From the NCBI GenBank assembly GCA_027487675.1, contig JAIYDD010000111.1:1-35418 (forward strand): 35,418 nucleotides of DNA. The letters run 5' to 3'. The notes under the pieces were generated by a model. It saw only the letters and a program-made list of their open reading frames with translations, was not told the origin of the DNA and did no database searches. The position numbers and the translations under genes were made by a program. Of this stretch, positions 16,423 through 24,055 are shown one piece after another. Numbering within the stretch: the stretch's first letter is position 1; the number at the start of each line of letters is the position of its first letter. The DNA is from Acetobacteraceae bacterium (GTDB taxonomy: Bacteria > Pseudomonadota > Alphaproteobacteria > Acetobacterales > Acetobacteraceae).

Positions 16423-17505
16423 ATGCGTGTTGCAGTCCTTGGGGGTGGGAATGGCGGCTTCGCCGCGGCGGCGGATTTCGTCGAGGCGGGGCATGAGGTG
16501 CGTCTGTGGCGCACTGATGCGGCCGAGGCGGCGCGGCAGCGCGCGGCGGGTGGTGCGATCCGGCTGAAGGATTCGCGCGGCGAGCGGGGGGTGGTGCCGG
16601 CGCTGGTGACGGCCGACGTGGCGGAGGCGGTGTCGGGGGCGGAGCTGGTCTTCGCGCCGGCGCCGGCGACGACGCATGAGGCATTGGCGCCGCGCCTGGC
16701 GCCGCTGCTGCAGGACGGGCAGGTGGTCTTCCTCGCCCCCGGCACGCTGGGGACGGTGCTGCTGGCGCAGGCGCTGCACCGGCATCGGCCGGGCGCGCGC
16801 GTGGCCTTCGCGGAGACGGGCACGCTGCCCTGGCTGGCGCGCAAGCATGGGCCGGACAGTGTCGCGATCACGGTGCGGGCGAAGCATCTGCCGGTGGGCG
16901 TCTTCCCGCTGGCGCTGGCCGATCACGCGCAGGCGGTGATCGCGCGCGCCTTCCCGGGGGTGACGCGGCCCTGTGGCGATGCGCTGTCGGGTGCCTTGAT
17001 GAATGCGGGCCCGATCATCCATCCGCCGCTGATCACGATGAATGCCGGTCCGCTCGAGCATTTCGAGAAGTGGGACATCCACAAGGAGGGCACGCAGCCT
17101 TCGACGCGCCGCGTGACGGATGCGCTGGATGCCGAGCGCATCGCGATCCGCGAGGCGCTGGGCTATGGCGCGCCGCATTTCCCCTTGGCCGATCACTACG
17201 CGAAGGAAGGTGCCGAGTGGATGTATGGCCGCGGCAGCCATGACCGGCTGACCGACAGCGGCGACTGGCGCGAACGCATCGTGCTGACCGGGCACCGCTA
17301 CATGCGGGAGGATGTGCGGCTGGGCCTGTCGCTGCTCTGCGATGCCGGGCGGGTGGCCGGCGTCGCGACGCCGCTGGCCGCGGCGTTCCTCGCGATCGGC
17401 GGCGCAATCTGCGGCGAGGCGTTCTGGGGGGCGCGCACGCTCGGAAGCTGTGGCCTTCCGGCGGATGCGGCGGCGCGGGCGAAGGTGCTGGCGCATGGCT
17501 TCTGA
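16423..17505 (+). CDS. NAD/NADP octopine/nopaline dehydrogenase family protein
   Basis: 360 residues. An N-terminal Rossmann domain (MRVAVLGGGNGGFAAAADFV, GGGNGG; then FAPAPATTHEALAP and VFLAPGTLGTVLLA) is followed by the helical opine-dehydrogenase C-terminal domain from about residue 185 (ALMNAGPIIHPPLITMNAGP, with the conserved His; WDIHKEGTQPSTRRVTDALD; YGAPHFPLADHYAKEG). Relatives reversibly join or cleave amino acids and 2-oxo acids; in soil bacteria they often act in the catabolic direction. It overlaps the next gene by 11 bases and so is translationally coupled to a second dehydrogenase and a Bug receptor, suggesting uptake and oxidation of one substrate. The substrate is unknown. Confidence 0.88.
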   Translation: MRVAVLGGGNGGFAAAADFVEAGHEVRLWRTDAAEAARQRAAGGAIRLKDSRGERGVVPALVTADVAEAVSGAELVFAPAPATTHEALAPRLAPLLQDGQVVFLAPGTLGTVLLAQALHRHRPGARVAFAETGTLPWLARKHGPDSVAITVRAKHLPVGVFPLALADHAQAVIARAFPGVTRPCGDALSGALMNAGPIIHPPLITMNAGPLEHFEKWDIHKEGTQPSTRRVTDALDAERIAIREALGYGAPHFPLADHYAKEGAEWMYGRGSHDRLTDSGDWRERIVLTGHRYMREDVRLGLSLLCDAGRVAGVATPLAAAFLAIGGAICGEAFWGARTLGSCGLPADAAARAKVLAHGF

Positions 17506-18490
17506 CGCGCGGGTCCCGGTCGCCTGCCTCGGCGCCGGGCGGATGGGGCGGGGCATCGCGGTGCAGTTCGCCTATGCGGGGCATGAGGTCGCGCTGTTCG
17601 ACCTGAAGCCTCGCGCGGCGGAAGACTTCGCCCGGCTGGCCGCGTCGGCGCTGGAGGAGGTGCGCGCCACGCTCGGCATGCTCGCCGGCCTCGGCCTGTT
17701 CGACCCCGCGCATGTCGCCGCGATCGCCGCGCGCGTCGGCGTCCGCCCGGCGGCGGAGGCCGCGGCGCTGTCCGGCTACCCGATGGTCTTCGAAGGCGTC
17801 CCGGAGATCCCCGACCTGAAGCGCGCCGCGCTGGCCGAGGCGGCGTCGCACATGGCGCCCGGTGCGATCCTCGCCTCCACCACCTCGACCATCATGGTGG
17901 ACGATCTGTCGCCCGCGGTGCCGGACCCGTCGCGCTTCCTGAACATCCACTGGCTGAACCCGGCCTACCTGGTCCCGCTGGTGGAAGTCTCGCCGGGCCG
18001 CGCCACCGACGAAGCGGTCACCGCCCGCGCGATGGCGCTGCTGGAAAGCGTCGGCAAGGTGCCGGTGCGCATGGCCGCCAGCCCCGGCTTCATCGTCCCG
18101 CGCATCCAGGCGCTGGCGATGAACGAAGCCGCGCGCCTGGTCGAGGAAGGTGTCGCGACCGCGGCCGACGTGGACAAGGCGCTGCGCTACGGCTTCGGCT
18201 TCCGCTTCGGCGTGCTCGGCATGCTGGAATTCATTGACTGGGGCGGCGCCGACATCCTGCACCATGCCAGCGCCTACCTGGAATCCGCCCTCGGCGATGC
18301 GCGCTACCGGGCGCCCGCCATCGTCGGCCGGCACATGGCGGAGGGCAGGCTCGGCATGGGCAGCGGCAGCGGCTTCCTGCCCTGGGCGGAGATGGACGTC
18401 GCCGCCCACAAGCGCGGCCGCTTGGCCGAGATGATCGCCCGCCTGCGGCAGGAGGGGCTGGCGCGCCCGCCCGTTCTGCCGACAGACTGA
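17495..18490 (+). CDS. 3-hydroxyacyl-CoA dehydrogenase family protein
   Basis: 331 residues from ATG 17495, overlapping the preceding gene's end. The Rossmann domain is ACLGAGRMGRGIAVQFAYAG. The active-site region reads ASTTSTIMVDDLSPAV then FLNIHWLNPAYLVPLVEVSP, the equivalent of the HFFNPVPLMPLVEV block. The C-terminal dimerisation domain includes SPGFIVPRIQALAMNEAARL and RYGFGFRFGVLGMLEFIDWG. A short single-C-domain form like this fits 3-hydroxybutyryl-CoA, L-carnitine or L-gulonate-type dehydrogenases; operon context with an opine-type enzyme argues for an unusual hydroxy acid rather than fatty-acid oxidation. Exact substrate unknown. Confidence 0.88.
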   Translation: MASDARVPVACLGAGRMGRGIAVQFAYAGHEVALFDLKPRAAEDFARLAASALEEVRATLGMLAGLGLFDPAHVAAIAARVGVRPAAEAAALSGYPMVFEGVPEIPDLKRAALAEAASHMAPGAILASTTSTIMVDDLSPAVPDPSRFLNIHWLNPAYLVPLVEVSPGRATDEAVTARAMALLESVGKVPVRMAASPGFIVPRIQALAMNEAARLVEEGVATAADVDKALRYGFGFRFGVLGMLEFIDWGGADILHHASAYLESALGDARYRAPAIVGRHMAEGRLGMGSGSGFLPWAEMDVAAHKRGRLAEMIARLRQEGLARPPVLPTD

Positions 18491-18519
18491 GCCCGACCGA
18501 ACCGGAGGGAGACCGGACC

Positions 18520-19485
18520 ATGATCGCGCGCCGCGCCCTGCTCGCCACGCCGCTCGCCCTGGCCGCCCTGCCGGCCGCCGCGCAGCCCGCCTGGCCGGAC
18601 CGGCCGACGCGCTGGATGGTGGCCTATGGCGCGGGCGGCGCCTCCGACCTCTTCGCCCGCATGATGGGCCGCGCGCTGACGGCTTCCGGCGGCCCCGGCA
18701 TCGTGGTGGAGAACCGGCCCTCCGGCGGCGGCATCGTCGCGACGGAAGCCGTGCTGTCCGGCCCCGCCGATGGCAGCAACGTGCTGCACGTGGACAACGG
18801 GATGATGGTCTACAACCCGGCGCTCTACGCGCGCCTGCCCTTCGACCCGGACCGCGACCTGGTCATGGCCGGCTTCATCGCGCGCTTCCCCTTCTTCGTG
18901 CTGACCCGCCCCGAAAGCCCGCTGACCACCTTCGAGCTGCTGCGCGAAGCCGGCCAGCGCCAGCCCATCACCTATGCGACGCCCGCCGTGGCCAGCCCGC
19001 ACCACATGGCGATGGAGCTGCTGCGCCTGCGCGCCGGCTTCCAGGCGACCCATGTGCCCTATCGCGGCATGCCCGCCGTGCTGCAGGACCTGATCGCCGG
19101 CCGCGTCGATTGCGCGATCGCCGACGTCACCAACGCGACGCCGCTGCTGACCACCGGCCGCGCCCGCGCGCTGGTCACCTTCGGCGCCCGCCGTGCCGCG
19201 GCGCAGCCCGAGGTGCGCACCGCGCAGGAAGCCGGCGTGCCCGATTGCGTCGCCGATGGCTGGCAGGGTGTGGCGCTGCCGCGCGCCGCCGCGCCCGACT
19301 TGCTGGAAAGGGTCAACGCCGCCGTGCGCGCCGCCATGGCCTCGGCCGAGGTGCAGCGCCAGCTCGGCACCACCGGCGCCGAGACCGAGCCGCTGACCGT
19401 CGCGCAATGCGCCGATCTGATCCGCCGGGAAGCCACGCTGTGGCGCCCGCTGATCCGCGACCTCGGCATCCGCCTGGACGGCTGA
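18520..19485 (+). CDS. Bug/TctC family tripartite tricarboxylate transporter receptor
   Basis: 321 residues, with GGAGGGAGA upstream of ATG 18520 and 29 bp after the dehydrogenase stop. The signal peptide MIARRALLATPLALAALPAA ends near AAAQPAWPDR. Bug landmarks are WMVAYGAGGASDLFARMMGR, IVVENRPSGGGIVATEAV, YRGMPAVLQDLIAGRVD and ADVTNATPLLTTGRARAL. It presumably captures the substrate of the two upstream dehydrogenases in the periplasm. No TctAB permease is encoded nearby, so it must share one from elsewhere. Confidence 0.92.
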   Translation: MIARRALLATPLALAALPAAAQPAWPDRPTRWMVAYGAGGASDLFARMMGRALTASGGPGIVVENRPSGGGIVATEAVLSGPADGSNVLHVDNGMMVYNPALYARLPFDPDRDLVMAGFIARFPFFVLTRPESPLTTFELLREAGQRQPITYATPAVASPHHMAMELLRLRAGFQATHVPYRGMPAVLQDLIAGRVDCAIADVTNATPLLTTGRARALVTFGARRAAAQPEVRTAQEAGVPDCVADGWQGVALPRAAAPDLLERVNAAVRAAMASAEVQRQLGTTGAETEPLTVAQCADLIRREATLWRPLIRDLGIRLDG

Positions 19486-19500
19486 GCGCCGCGGCGGCGC
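19486..19500 (+). terminator. Possible terminator hairpin after the Bug gene
   Basis: GCGCCG-CGG-CGGCGC forms a 6-bp stem starting immediately after the TGA. It has no T-tract, so the assignment is weak. Confidence 0.3.
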
Positions 19501-19540
19501 CTTCGCAGGACGCGCCCGACGGGCACGCGGCCCGGGGTGC

Positions 19541-19819
19541 TCAGGGGCGGGAGGGTTCCTGCGTCCCCCCGGCCGCTGCCGTGGGGGAGGGGTCCGGCCA
19601 CGGGCCGCCGCGCATCGCGCGCAGCAGCGCCTCCGGCATGGCCGGCGCGAAGGGCATCCAGGCGCGCAGCATCGCCTCGGGCGCCGTCGCGGCGGCGGCG
19701 TCGGCGAGCCGGGCGCGCATCTGCTCCAGCATCGCCTCGTGCAGCGGCGTCACGTCCGGCAGGCCGAGGAAGCGCCGGGCTTCCTCGGGCGTGCACTCGA
19801 CCTCGATGGTGAACTTCAT
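19541..19819 (-). CDS. DUF6489 family small protein
   Basis: 92 residues from ATG 19819, with GGAGGGG seven bases upstream. The sequence MKFTIEVECTPEEARRFLGL followed by PDVTPLHEAMLEQM is the DUF6489 signature, a small family widespread in alphaproteobacteria and of unknown function. The C-terminal third is Ala/Pro-rich and probably disordered. It is convergent with the Bug gene and lies 165 bp downstream of a phasin-like/CBS gene on the same strand. That association may be meaningful: the first part looks like a small cytosolic adaptor, but no function can be assigned. Confidence 0.8.
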   Translation of the reverse strand: MKFTIEVECTPEEARRFLGLPDVTPLHEAMLEQMRARLADAAAATAPEAMLRAWMPFAPAMPEALLRAMRGGPWPDPSPTAAAGGTQEPSRP

Positions 19820-19984
19820 GCCGGGCCCCTCCGGCCTCGGCAACGGTGGTGGGCGGGCGGGGTTGCCGCGGCGCCACGCCTTGGCGCGCGGCCCGTCGTG
19901 GCGCCAAGCGGCGAGGGGCTGCGGCGCCGTGTGCGGGGCCGCGCGGCGCGTGATGGCCGCCGCGCCGCCCCGCAGGTCACAGGC

Positions 19985-21580
19985 TCAGTGGCCCGGCGCG
20001 GCCGCCGCGTCCTGCCGGCCCCGTCCCGCCAGCGTGGCCGCGAACCCGGCCTCGCCCGGCGCGGCGCGCAGCAGATCCGACAGCGAGACGATGCCGACCA
20101 CCCGCCCGTCGCGGTCCAGCACCGGCAGGCGTCCCTGCCCGGACTCGCGCATCGTCTCGGCGGCGGCCTCCGCATCCGCGTCCTCGAGGACGTGGTGCAT
20201 GCCGGGGCTCATCGCCTCGCGCACCCGGGTCTGCGCCGCGTCCCGGCCCTCGGCCAGCACGCGCACCGCCAGGTCGCGCTCGGTCAGCATGCCGATCAGG
20301 CGCCCGTTCTCGACCACCGGCAGCACGCCGGCCTCCTCCTCCGCCATCAGCTTCGCGCCCTGCTGGACGGTCTCCTCCGGGCCGATCACCCGCACATCGC
20401 GCGTCATCGCCTCGGCCACGCGCGCGGCATGGCGGGATCCTTCGCCCTCGCCGGCCTGGCGCTGCCGCTCCAGCTGCTCCTCCAGCGGGCGCAGCGCATC
20501 GTCGGCGGTGCGGCGCGCCGCGCGCAGCACGGTGGCGCCGCCATCCATCAGCGTGTGGAGGTAGTCGCGCAGGAAGGCGCCCTGCATCTCCATCACGGAG
20601 CCGGGATTGGCGCGGCGGAACATCTCCTGCGTCAGGCGCATGTTCGTGCGCATCATGCCGGTGACGAGGCGGCCCATCGCCTCCTGCATCTCATGCATAC
20701 CGCCGCCGGCGGAGCGCGGCATCTGCATCAGGCGGGAGAGGTCCTGCGCCATCTGGCGCAGCGCCTCGCCGGAGCGCCCGGCGGAGCCTTCCAGCTCCTT
20801 CGCGATCTCCTGCGTGCCGCGCCGGCCTTCGCGCGCGACGCGGGCGGTCGCCTCGCGCATCGCCTCGGCCGTCGCGACGCCGGTGCGGCGGAACGCCTCG
20901 GCGCCGGCGCGCGTCGCCTCGGATTGCAGCCGGGCGGCGGCCCGACCGGTGCGGTTGGTGGCCTCCGCCGTGGCGTCGGCGCCCTCGCGCAATGCCGAGG
21001 CACCGGCCTGCGCGACGTCCTGCCGGGCGCCGCGGCCCATGTCCCGGGCGACGCGGGCGCCGTCCTCGAGGTTGCGGGCCGCATCCTGCTGCAGGCCGCC
21101 GATCGCATCCTGTGCGGTGCGCGCGGCCTCCTGCATGTTGCGCCCGGCCGCCTGCTGGCCGTTGCGCATCGCGTCCTGCGCGTTGCGCCCGGCGTCCTGC
21201 GCGTTGCGCCCGGCGTCCTGCGCGGCGCGACCGGCGTCCTGCTGCCCGGCGCGCATCGCATCCTGCGCGTTGCGCCCGGCATCCTGCGCGGCGCGCCCCG
21301 CTTCCTGCTGGCCGCCGCGCATCGCGTCCTGTGCGCTGCGCCCGGCCTCCTGCGCCGCGCCCCGCATCGAATCCTGTGCGCTGCGCCCGGCGTCCTGCGC
21401 CGCGCCGCGCATCGCATCCTGCGTGTTGCGCCCGGCATCCTGCGCCGCGCGCCCCGCCTCCTGCGCCGTCGCGCGCGCATTGTCCTGCTGCGTCACGCCC
21501 GGCTGGGCGCCGCGCGTCCCGCGGTCGCGCCCGGCCTCGTTCGCGCCGGGCGTGGTGTCGGTCTGCTTGTTGTCGGCCAT
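19985..21580 (-). CDS. Heptad/octad-repeat + phasin-like + tandem-CBS fusion protein
   Basis: 531 residues from ATG 21580. Residues 33-170 are an array of alternating 7- and 8-residue units (AQDAGRN, AQDAMRGA), predicted as one long amphipathic helix like LEA or apolipoprotein repeats. Residues 175-285 continue as Ala/Arg/Glu helix. Residues 290-378 resemble phasins (MQEAMGRLVTGMMRTNMRL; QGAFLRDYLHTLMDGGATVL). Residues 388-505 are a CBS pair (VAEAMTRDVRVIGPEETVQQ; LPVVENGRLIGMLTERDLAV; AMSPGMHHVLEDADAEAAAE; LPVLDRDGRVVGIVSLSDLL). No signal peptide or membrane segment is visible. It could coat a granule or membrane surface and sense adenine nucleotides through CBS. That function is inference; the architecture is plain. 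Confidence 0.85.
   Translation of the reverse strand: MADNKQTDTTPGANEAGRDRGTRGAQPGVTQQDNARATAQEAGRAAQDAGRNTQDAMRGAAQDAGRSAQDSMRGAAQEAGRSAQDAMRGGQQEAGRAAQDAGRNAQDAMRAGQQDAGRAAQDAGRNAQDAGRNAQDAMRNGQQAAGRNMQEAARTAQDAIGGLQQDAARNLEDGARVARDMGRGARQDVAQAGASALREGADATAEATNRTGRAAARLQSEATRAGAEAFRRTGVATAEAMREATARVAREGRRGTQEIAKELEGSAGRSGEALRQMAQDLSRLMQMPRSAGGGMHEMQEAMGRLVTGMMRTNMRLTQEMFRRANPGSVMEMQGAFLRDYLHTLMDGGATVLRAARRTADDALRPLEEQLERQRQAGEGEGSRHAARVAEAMTRDVRVIGPEETVQQGAKLMAEEEAGVLPVVENGRLIGMLTERDLAVRVLAEGRDAAQTRVREAMSPGMHHVLEDADAEAAAETMRESGQGRLPVLDRDGRVVGIVSLSDLLRAAPGEAGFAATLAGRGRQDAAAAPGH
21071..21484. repeat. 21/24-bp tandem repeat array in the CBS fusion gene
   Basis: Degenerate units alternate at about 21 and 24 bp with the recurring core CATCCTGCGCGTTGCGCCCG. 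They encode the Q-D-A-G/M-R helix repeats. The array is coding and in frame; it is not CRISPR. Confidence 0.85.
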
Positions 21581-21925
21581 TCGCTGGTCCCCTTGTCGTG
21601 CTGGTCGCGCCGCGCCCCGGTGGGACATGGCGCCCCGCCGCGCGGCCCAGGTGGGCGGCACGGCGTGGATGACAGGCCAACGGAGGACCGGGGGCAGGGT
21701 TTCTCGCAGTTGCGAGATGACCTCACTTCTTCACAGGGGCGGCAACCGGGCCGGTTTCGCGATGACAGCCCGCGCCGGCGCCGGGCCGATGCGGCGGCGC
21801 GGCCCTGGGCACGGCGGCGCCGCCGGCGCCCGGGGCCGCGCCGCCCCGGCGCCGCGATGCCCGCCGGCCTCGCGGGGCGCCGGCCGGCACGGCCCGGTCT
21901 GCCCGGGCAGCCATCCGCGCGCCGG
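21581..21925. other. 345-bp region upstream of the CBS fusion gene
   Basis: No gene seen. It holds the promoter side of the CBS fusion gene, the dyad at 21702-21717 and a very GC-rich stretch before the GST stop codon. Confidence 0.5.
21702..21717. promoter_or_regulatory. Perfect dyad TCTCGCA-GT-TGCGAGA
   Basis: A perfect 7+2+7 inverted repeat 122 bp upstream of the phasin-like/CBS gene start. It lies beside the only relatively AT-rich stretch of the region (ATGACCTCACTTCTTCACAG), so it is a plausible operator at the promoter. Confidence 0.4.
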
Positions 21926-22555
21926 TCAGGCCAGCGCCACCTCGAACCCCTTGGCGGTCGCGGGGCGGGCCATCATGCGCGCATACCAGGCGCCGACATT
22001 CGGCAGGTCGTCGAAGGGCACCTGGTGGCGCTCATGCCGCCAGGCCCAGCCGAGGATGGCGAAGTCCGCGATGCTCGGCTCGCCTTCCGTCGCCACGAAG
22101 TCCCGCCCCGCCAGGCGCTTGTCGAGCACGCCGTAGAGCCGCTTCGTCTCCGTGTGATAGCGCTTGAAGCCATACTCCTTCGCCGGCCCGTCGGGCTGCG
22201 TCAGGAAATGGTGCACCTGGCCGGGCATCGGGCCGAAGCCGCCCATCTGCCACATCAGCCATTCCGTCACGGCGACGCGCCCGCGCGCATCGGCGGGCAG
22301 GAAGCGCCCGGTCTTCCCCGCCAGGTAGAGCAGGATGGCGCCGCTCTCGAAGACGCTGATCGGCTGCCCGTCCGGGCCGTCCGGGTCCACGATCGCCGGG
22401 ATGCGGTTGTTGGGCGAGATCGCCAGGAAGGCGGGCTCGAATTGCTGGCCCTTGGTGATGTCCACCACATACACACGGTAGGGCAGGCCCATCTCCTCCA
22501 GCGCCACGGTGATCTTGCGGCCATTGGGCGTGTTGTAGCTGTAGAGGTCGATCAT
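21926..22555 (-). CDS. Glutathione S-transferase family protein, YfcG/Ure2p-like
   Basis: 209 residues from ATG 22555. The N-terminal domain begins MIDLYSYNTPNGRKITVALE with the YfcG-type TPNG-K site, followed by ISPNNRIPAIVD (cis-Pro) and VFESGAILLYLAGKTGRFLP (glutathione-binding ES pair). The helical domain includes WLMWQMGGFGPMPGQVHHFL and PSIADFAILGWAWRHE. YfcG relatives act as disulfide-bond reductases and peroxidases using glutathione rather than as classic transferases. A close paralogue lies at 32598-33308. Upstream is a hypothetical gene on the other strand. Confidence 0.92.
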   Translation of the reverse strand: MIDLYSYNTPNGRKITVALEEMGLPYRVYVVDITKGQQFEPAFLAISPNNRIPAIVDPDGPDGQPISVFESGAILLYLAGKTGRFLPADARGRVAVTEWLMWQMGGFGPMPGQVHHFLTQPDGPAKEYGFKRYHTETKRLYGVLDKRLAGRDFVATEGEPSIADFAILGWAWRHERHQVPFDDLPNVGAWYARMMARPATAKGFEVALA

Positions 22556-22682
22556 CGATCCTGGGTCCTCTCTCCGCGGTCGGCAGGGTTGATCCCACGA
22601 AGCGCCAGGCCGGCCAAGCCGGGCAGGGGGCCGGCCGCGGGGATCACTTGACCGAGGGCCGCCCGGCTTGCGACGAAGGGGG

Positions 22683-22967
22683 GTGGCCGAGCCTGTCATC
22701 CTGCGCGGCGGGGACGACGATACGCTCTGGGCGGTGATTGCCACCGCCGGGAAGCGCAGCAGCGTCGCGAACGTCTATCGCAGCCGCGCCGATGCGCTGG
22801 ACGACAGCGCCTGGCGGGCGCAGCAGGTGCGGGCCTATGAGGATTTCCTGCGCCGGTCGCGCCAGCCGGTGCCGCACTATTCCGTCGCGCCGATCCGCCG
22901 CGCCGACCTGCCCAAGAAATGGAGCCCGCTGCCGGCTCTGGGGTTCCTGCGCGGGCAGTTAATCTAG
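22683..22967 (+). CDS. Small hypothetical protein
   Basis: 94 residues from GTG 22683, reading VAEPVILRGGDDDTLWAVIA, with AAGGGG directly upstream; a TTG at 22668 is an alternative. The sequence is soluble-looking, with a Lys/Arg-rich C-terminus (RRSRQPVPHYSVAPIRRADL and PKKWSPLPALGFLRGQL). No family is recognised. It is divergent from the YfcG-like GST. The stop codon TAG is part of the CTAG that begins a MITE-like insertion, so the original 3' end may have been preserved by target duplication. Coding status is moderately likely. Confidence 0.5.
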   Translation: MAEPVILRGGDDDTLWAVIATAGKRSSVANVYRSRADALDDSAWRAQQVRAYEDFLRRSRQPVPHYSVAPIRRADLPKKWSPLPALGFLRGQLI

Positions 22968-23000
22968 CAGGCTGCGGAAATTTGCCGGCTGAAGAAGGCA

Positions 23001-23055
23001 GCGGGAGGGCGCTGCCCTCCCGCACCCACCCGCCAGGAAGCTGAGTTTCCTGGAC
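23001..23055 (+). repeat. Paired-hairpin element inside the MITE
   Basis: Hairpin 1 is GCGGGAGGGC-GCT-GCCCTCCCGC (23001-23023), the linker is ACCCACCCG, and hairpin 2 is CCAGGAA-GCTGAGT-TTCCTGG (23033-23052) followed by ACC. It has the architecture of the copies outside the MITE. Confidence 0.7.
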
Positions 23056-23098
23056 CTTCCTGAAGTTTATGAGATATATCAATAACTAAGGGGAGATG

Positions 23099-23147
23099 CA
23101 GGAACATCAGGTTCCTGCCGGGGTTCTCGAGGGGCGGAGCCCCTCGA
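23099..23147. repeat. Second hairpin pair inside the MITE
   Basis: CAGGAAC-ATCAG-GTTCCTG (23099-23117) and TCGAGGGGC-GGA-GCCCCTCGA (23127-23147), separated by CCGGGGTTC. These may be the opposite-facing half of the element. Confidence 0.55.
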
Positions 23148-23191
23148 CCTTTCCCTTTGCTTCCCGAGGCGAATTTCCGCAGCCTGCTAGA

Positions 23192-23235
23192 GCGTGATCG
23201 CCGAAGGGCGGTACGCCCGAAAGCGCGAATCACGC
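23192..23235. repeat. Imperfect palindrome abutting the MITE
   Basis: GCGTGAT-CGC (from 23192) pairs with GCGAATCACGC (to 23235), around an inner GGGCG-GTA-CGCCC (23206-23218). It starts one base after the MITE end and resembles a separate short palindromic repeat that served as insertion site. The rest of the gap to rlmE has no gene. Confidence 0.5.
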
Positions 23236-23331
23236 GGCAAACCAATGGTCCAGCGAACGAACAGGACAAGACCAAAGGGGCGTCGCCCCTCCGAGCTGCC
23301 CCACCAGGCGGCACGTGTCTGCTCGACCTCG

Positions 23332-24036
23332 TCAATCGTGCTGCGGCGGTGGGTCGCGGTCGGCCGGGGCGCGGAAGCCGGTGGCGACCACGTAGAGCTC
23401 GGAACTGTCCTTGCGGCTCGCCGGCGGCTTGGCGTGGCGCACCGTGGCGAAGTCGCGCTTCAGCGCGGCCAGGAAGTCGCGCTCCGCGCCGCCCTGGAAC
23501 ACCTTCGCCACGAAGGCCCCGCCCGGGGCCAGCACGCGCTGGGCGAAGTGCAGGGCGAGCTCCGCCAGCGCCATGATGCGCAGGTGGTCGGTCGCGGCAT
23601 GGCCCGTGGTGTTCGGCGCCATGTCGCTCAGCACCAGGTCCGCCCGGCCGCCGAGGGCGGCTTCCACCCGCGCTTCCGCCGCCGGGTCCTGGAAGTCGCC
23701 CTGCAGCACGATGGCGCCGGCCAGCGCGTCCATCGGCAGCAGGTCGAGCGCGACGACGCGCCCGCGATCGCCCGCCTTCTGCACCGCCAGTTGCGTCCAG
23801 CCGCCCGGCGCGGCGCCGAGGTCCACCACCCGCGTGCCGGGCTTCAGCAGGTGGAACTTCTCGTCCAGCTCCAGCAGCTTGAAGGCGGCGCGGCTGCGGA
23901 AGCCGCGCGCCCTGGCGGCCGCCACATAGGGATCGTTCAGCTGGCGCTCCAGCCAGCGCTGGCTCTGCGGGCTGCGGCCCTTGGCGGTGCGCAGGCGCGA
24001 TGCCAGCGGCCGCCCGCTGCTCGGGGGTTTCGTCAT
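23332..24036 (-). CDS. rlmE: 23S rRNA (uridine(2552)-2'-O)-methyltransferase
   Basis: 234 residues. The RrmJ/FtsJ core has the catalytic Lys in RSRAAFKLLELDEKF and SAM motif I VVDLGAAPGGWTQLAV. It also has the catalytic Asp in LVLSDMAPNTTGHAATDHLR, Lys in GGAFVAKVFQG, and the final KDSSELYVVATGF with Glu. This completes the K-D-K-E tetrad. It methylates U2552 of 23S rRNA during late 50S assembly. The N-terminal 25 residues are basic and disordered. It begins 19 bp after the ppx stop, so the two form an operon. Confidence 0.96.
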   Translation of the reverse strand: MTKPPSSGRPLASRLRTAKGRSPQSQRWLERQLNDPYVAAARARGFRSRAAFKLLELDEKFHLLKPGTRVVDLGAAPGGWTQLAVQKAGDRGRVVALDLLPMDALAGAIVLQGDFQDPAAEARVEAALGGRADLVLSDMAPNTTGHAATDHLRIMALAELALHFAQRVLAPGGAFVAKVFQGGAERDFLAALKRDFATVRHAKPPASRKDSSELYVVATGFRAPADRDPPPQHD

Positions 24037-24055
24037 GCGGGGCGGATATGCGCCC

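Larger units (their letters stand above)
22964..23190. mobile_element. MITE-like non-autonomous element with 23-bp terminal inverted repeats
   Basis: The left end, 22964-22986, begins CTAGCAGGCTGCGGAAAT; the right end, 23168-23190, is its inverse with one mismatch. CTAG at both ends may be a 4-bp target duplication (the YTAR type used by some IS5 relatives) around a 219-bp body. It encodes no transposase. The interior carries a paired-hairpin element and an AT-rich core near 23065-23090 (TTATGAGATATATCAATAAC) unlike the rest of the window. Confidence 0.75.

Noticed and set aside
21071-21484. Short regularly spaced repeats that could suggest CRISPR
   Set aside because: Units are contiguous, in frame and lack unique spacers. 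They encode helix repeats within a protein.
19739-22651. A plus-strand open frame of 970 codons with repetitive HRILRVAPGILR-like units
   Set aside because: It is the antisense of the phasin-like/CBS gene repeats and the YfcG-like GST. The sense strand has clear domains and ribosome-binding sites.
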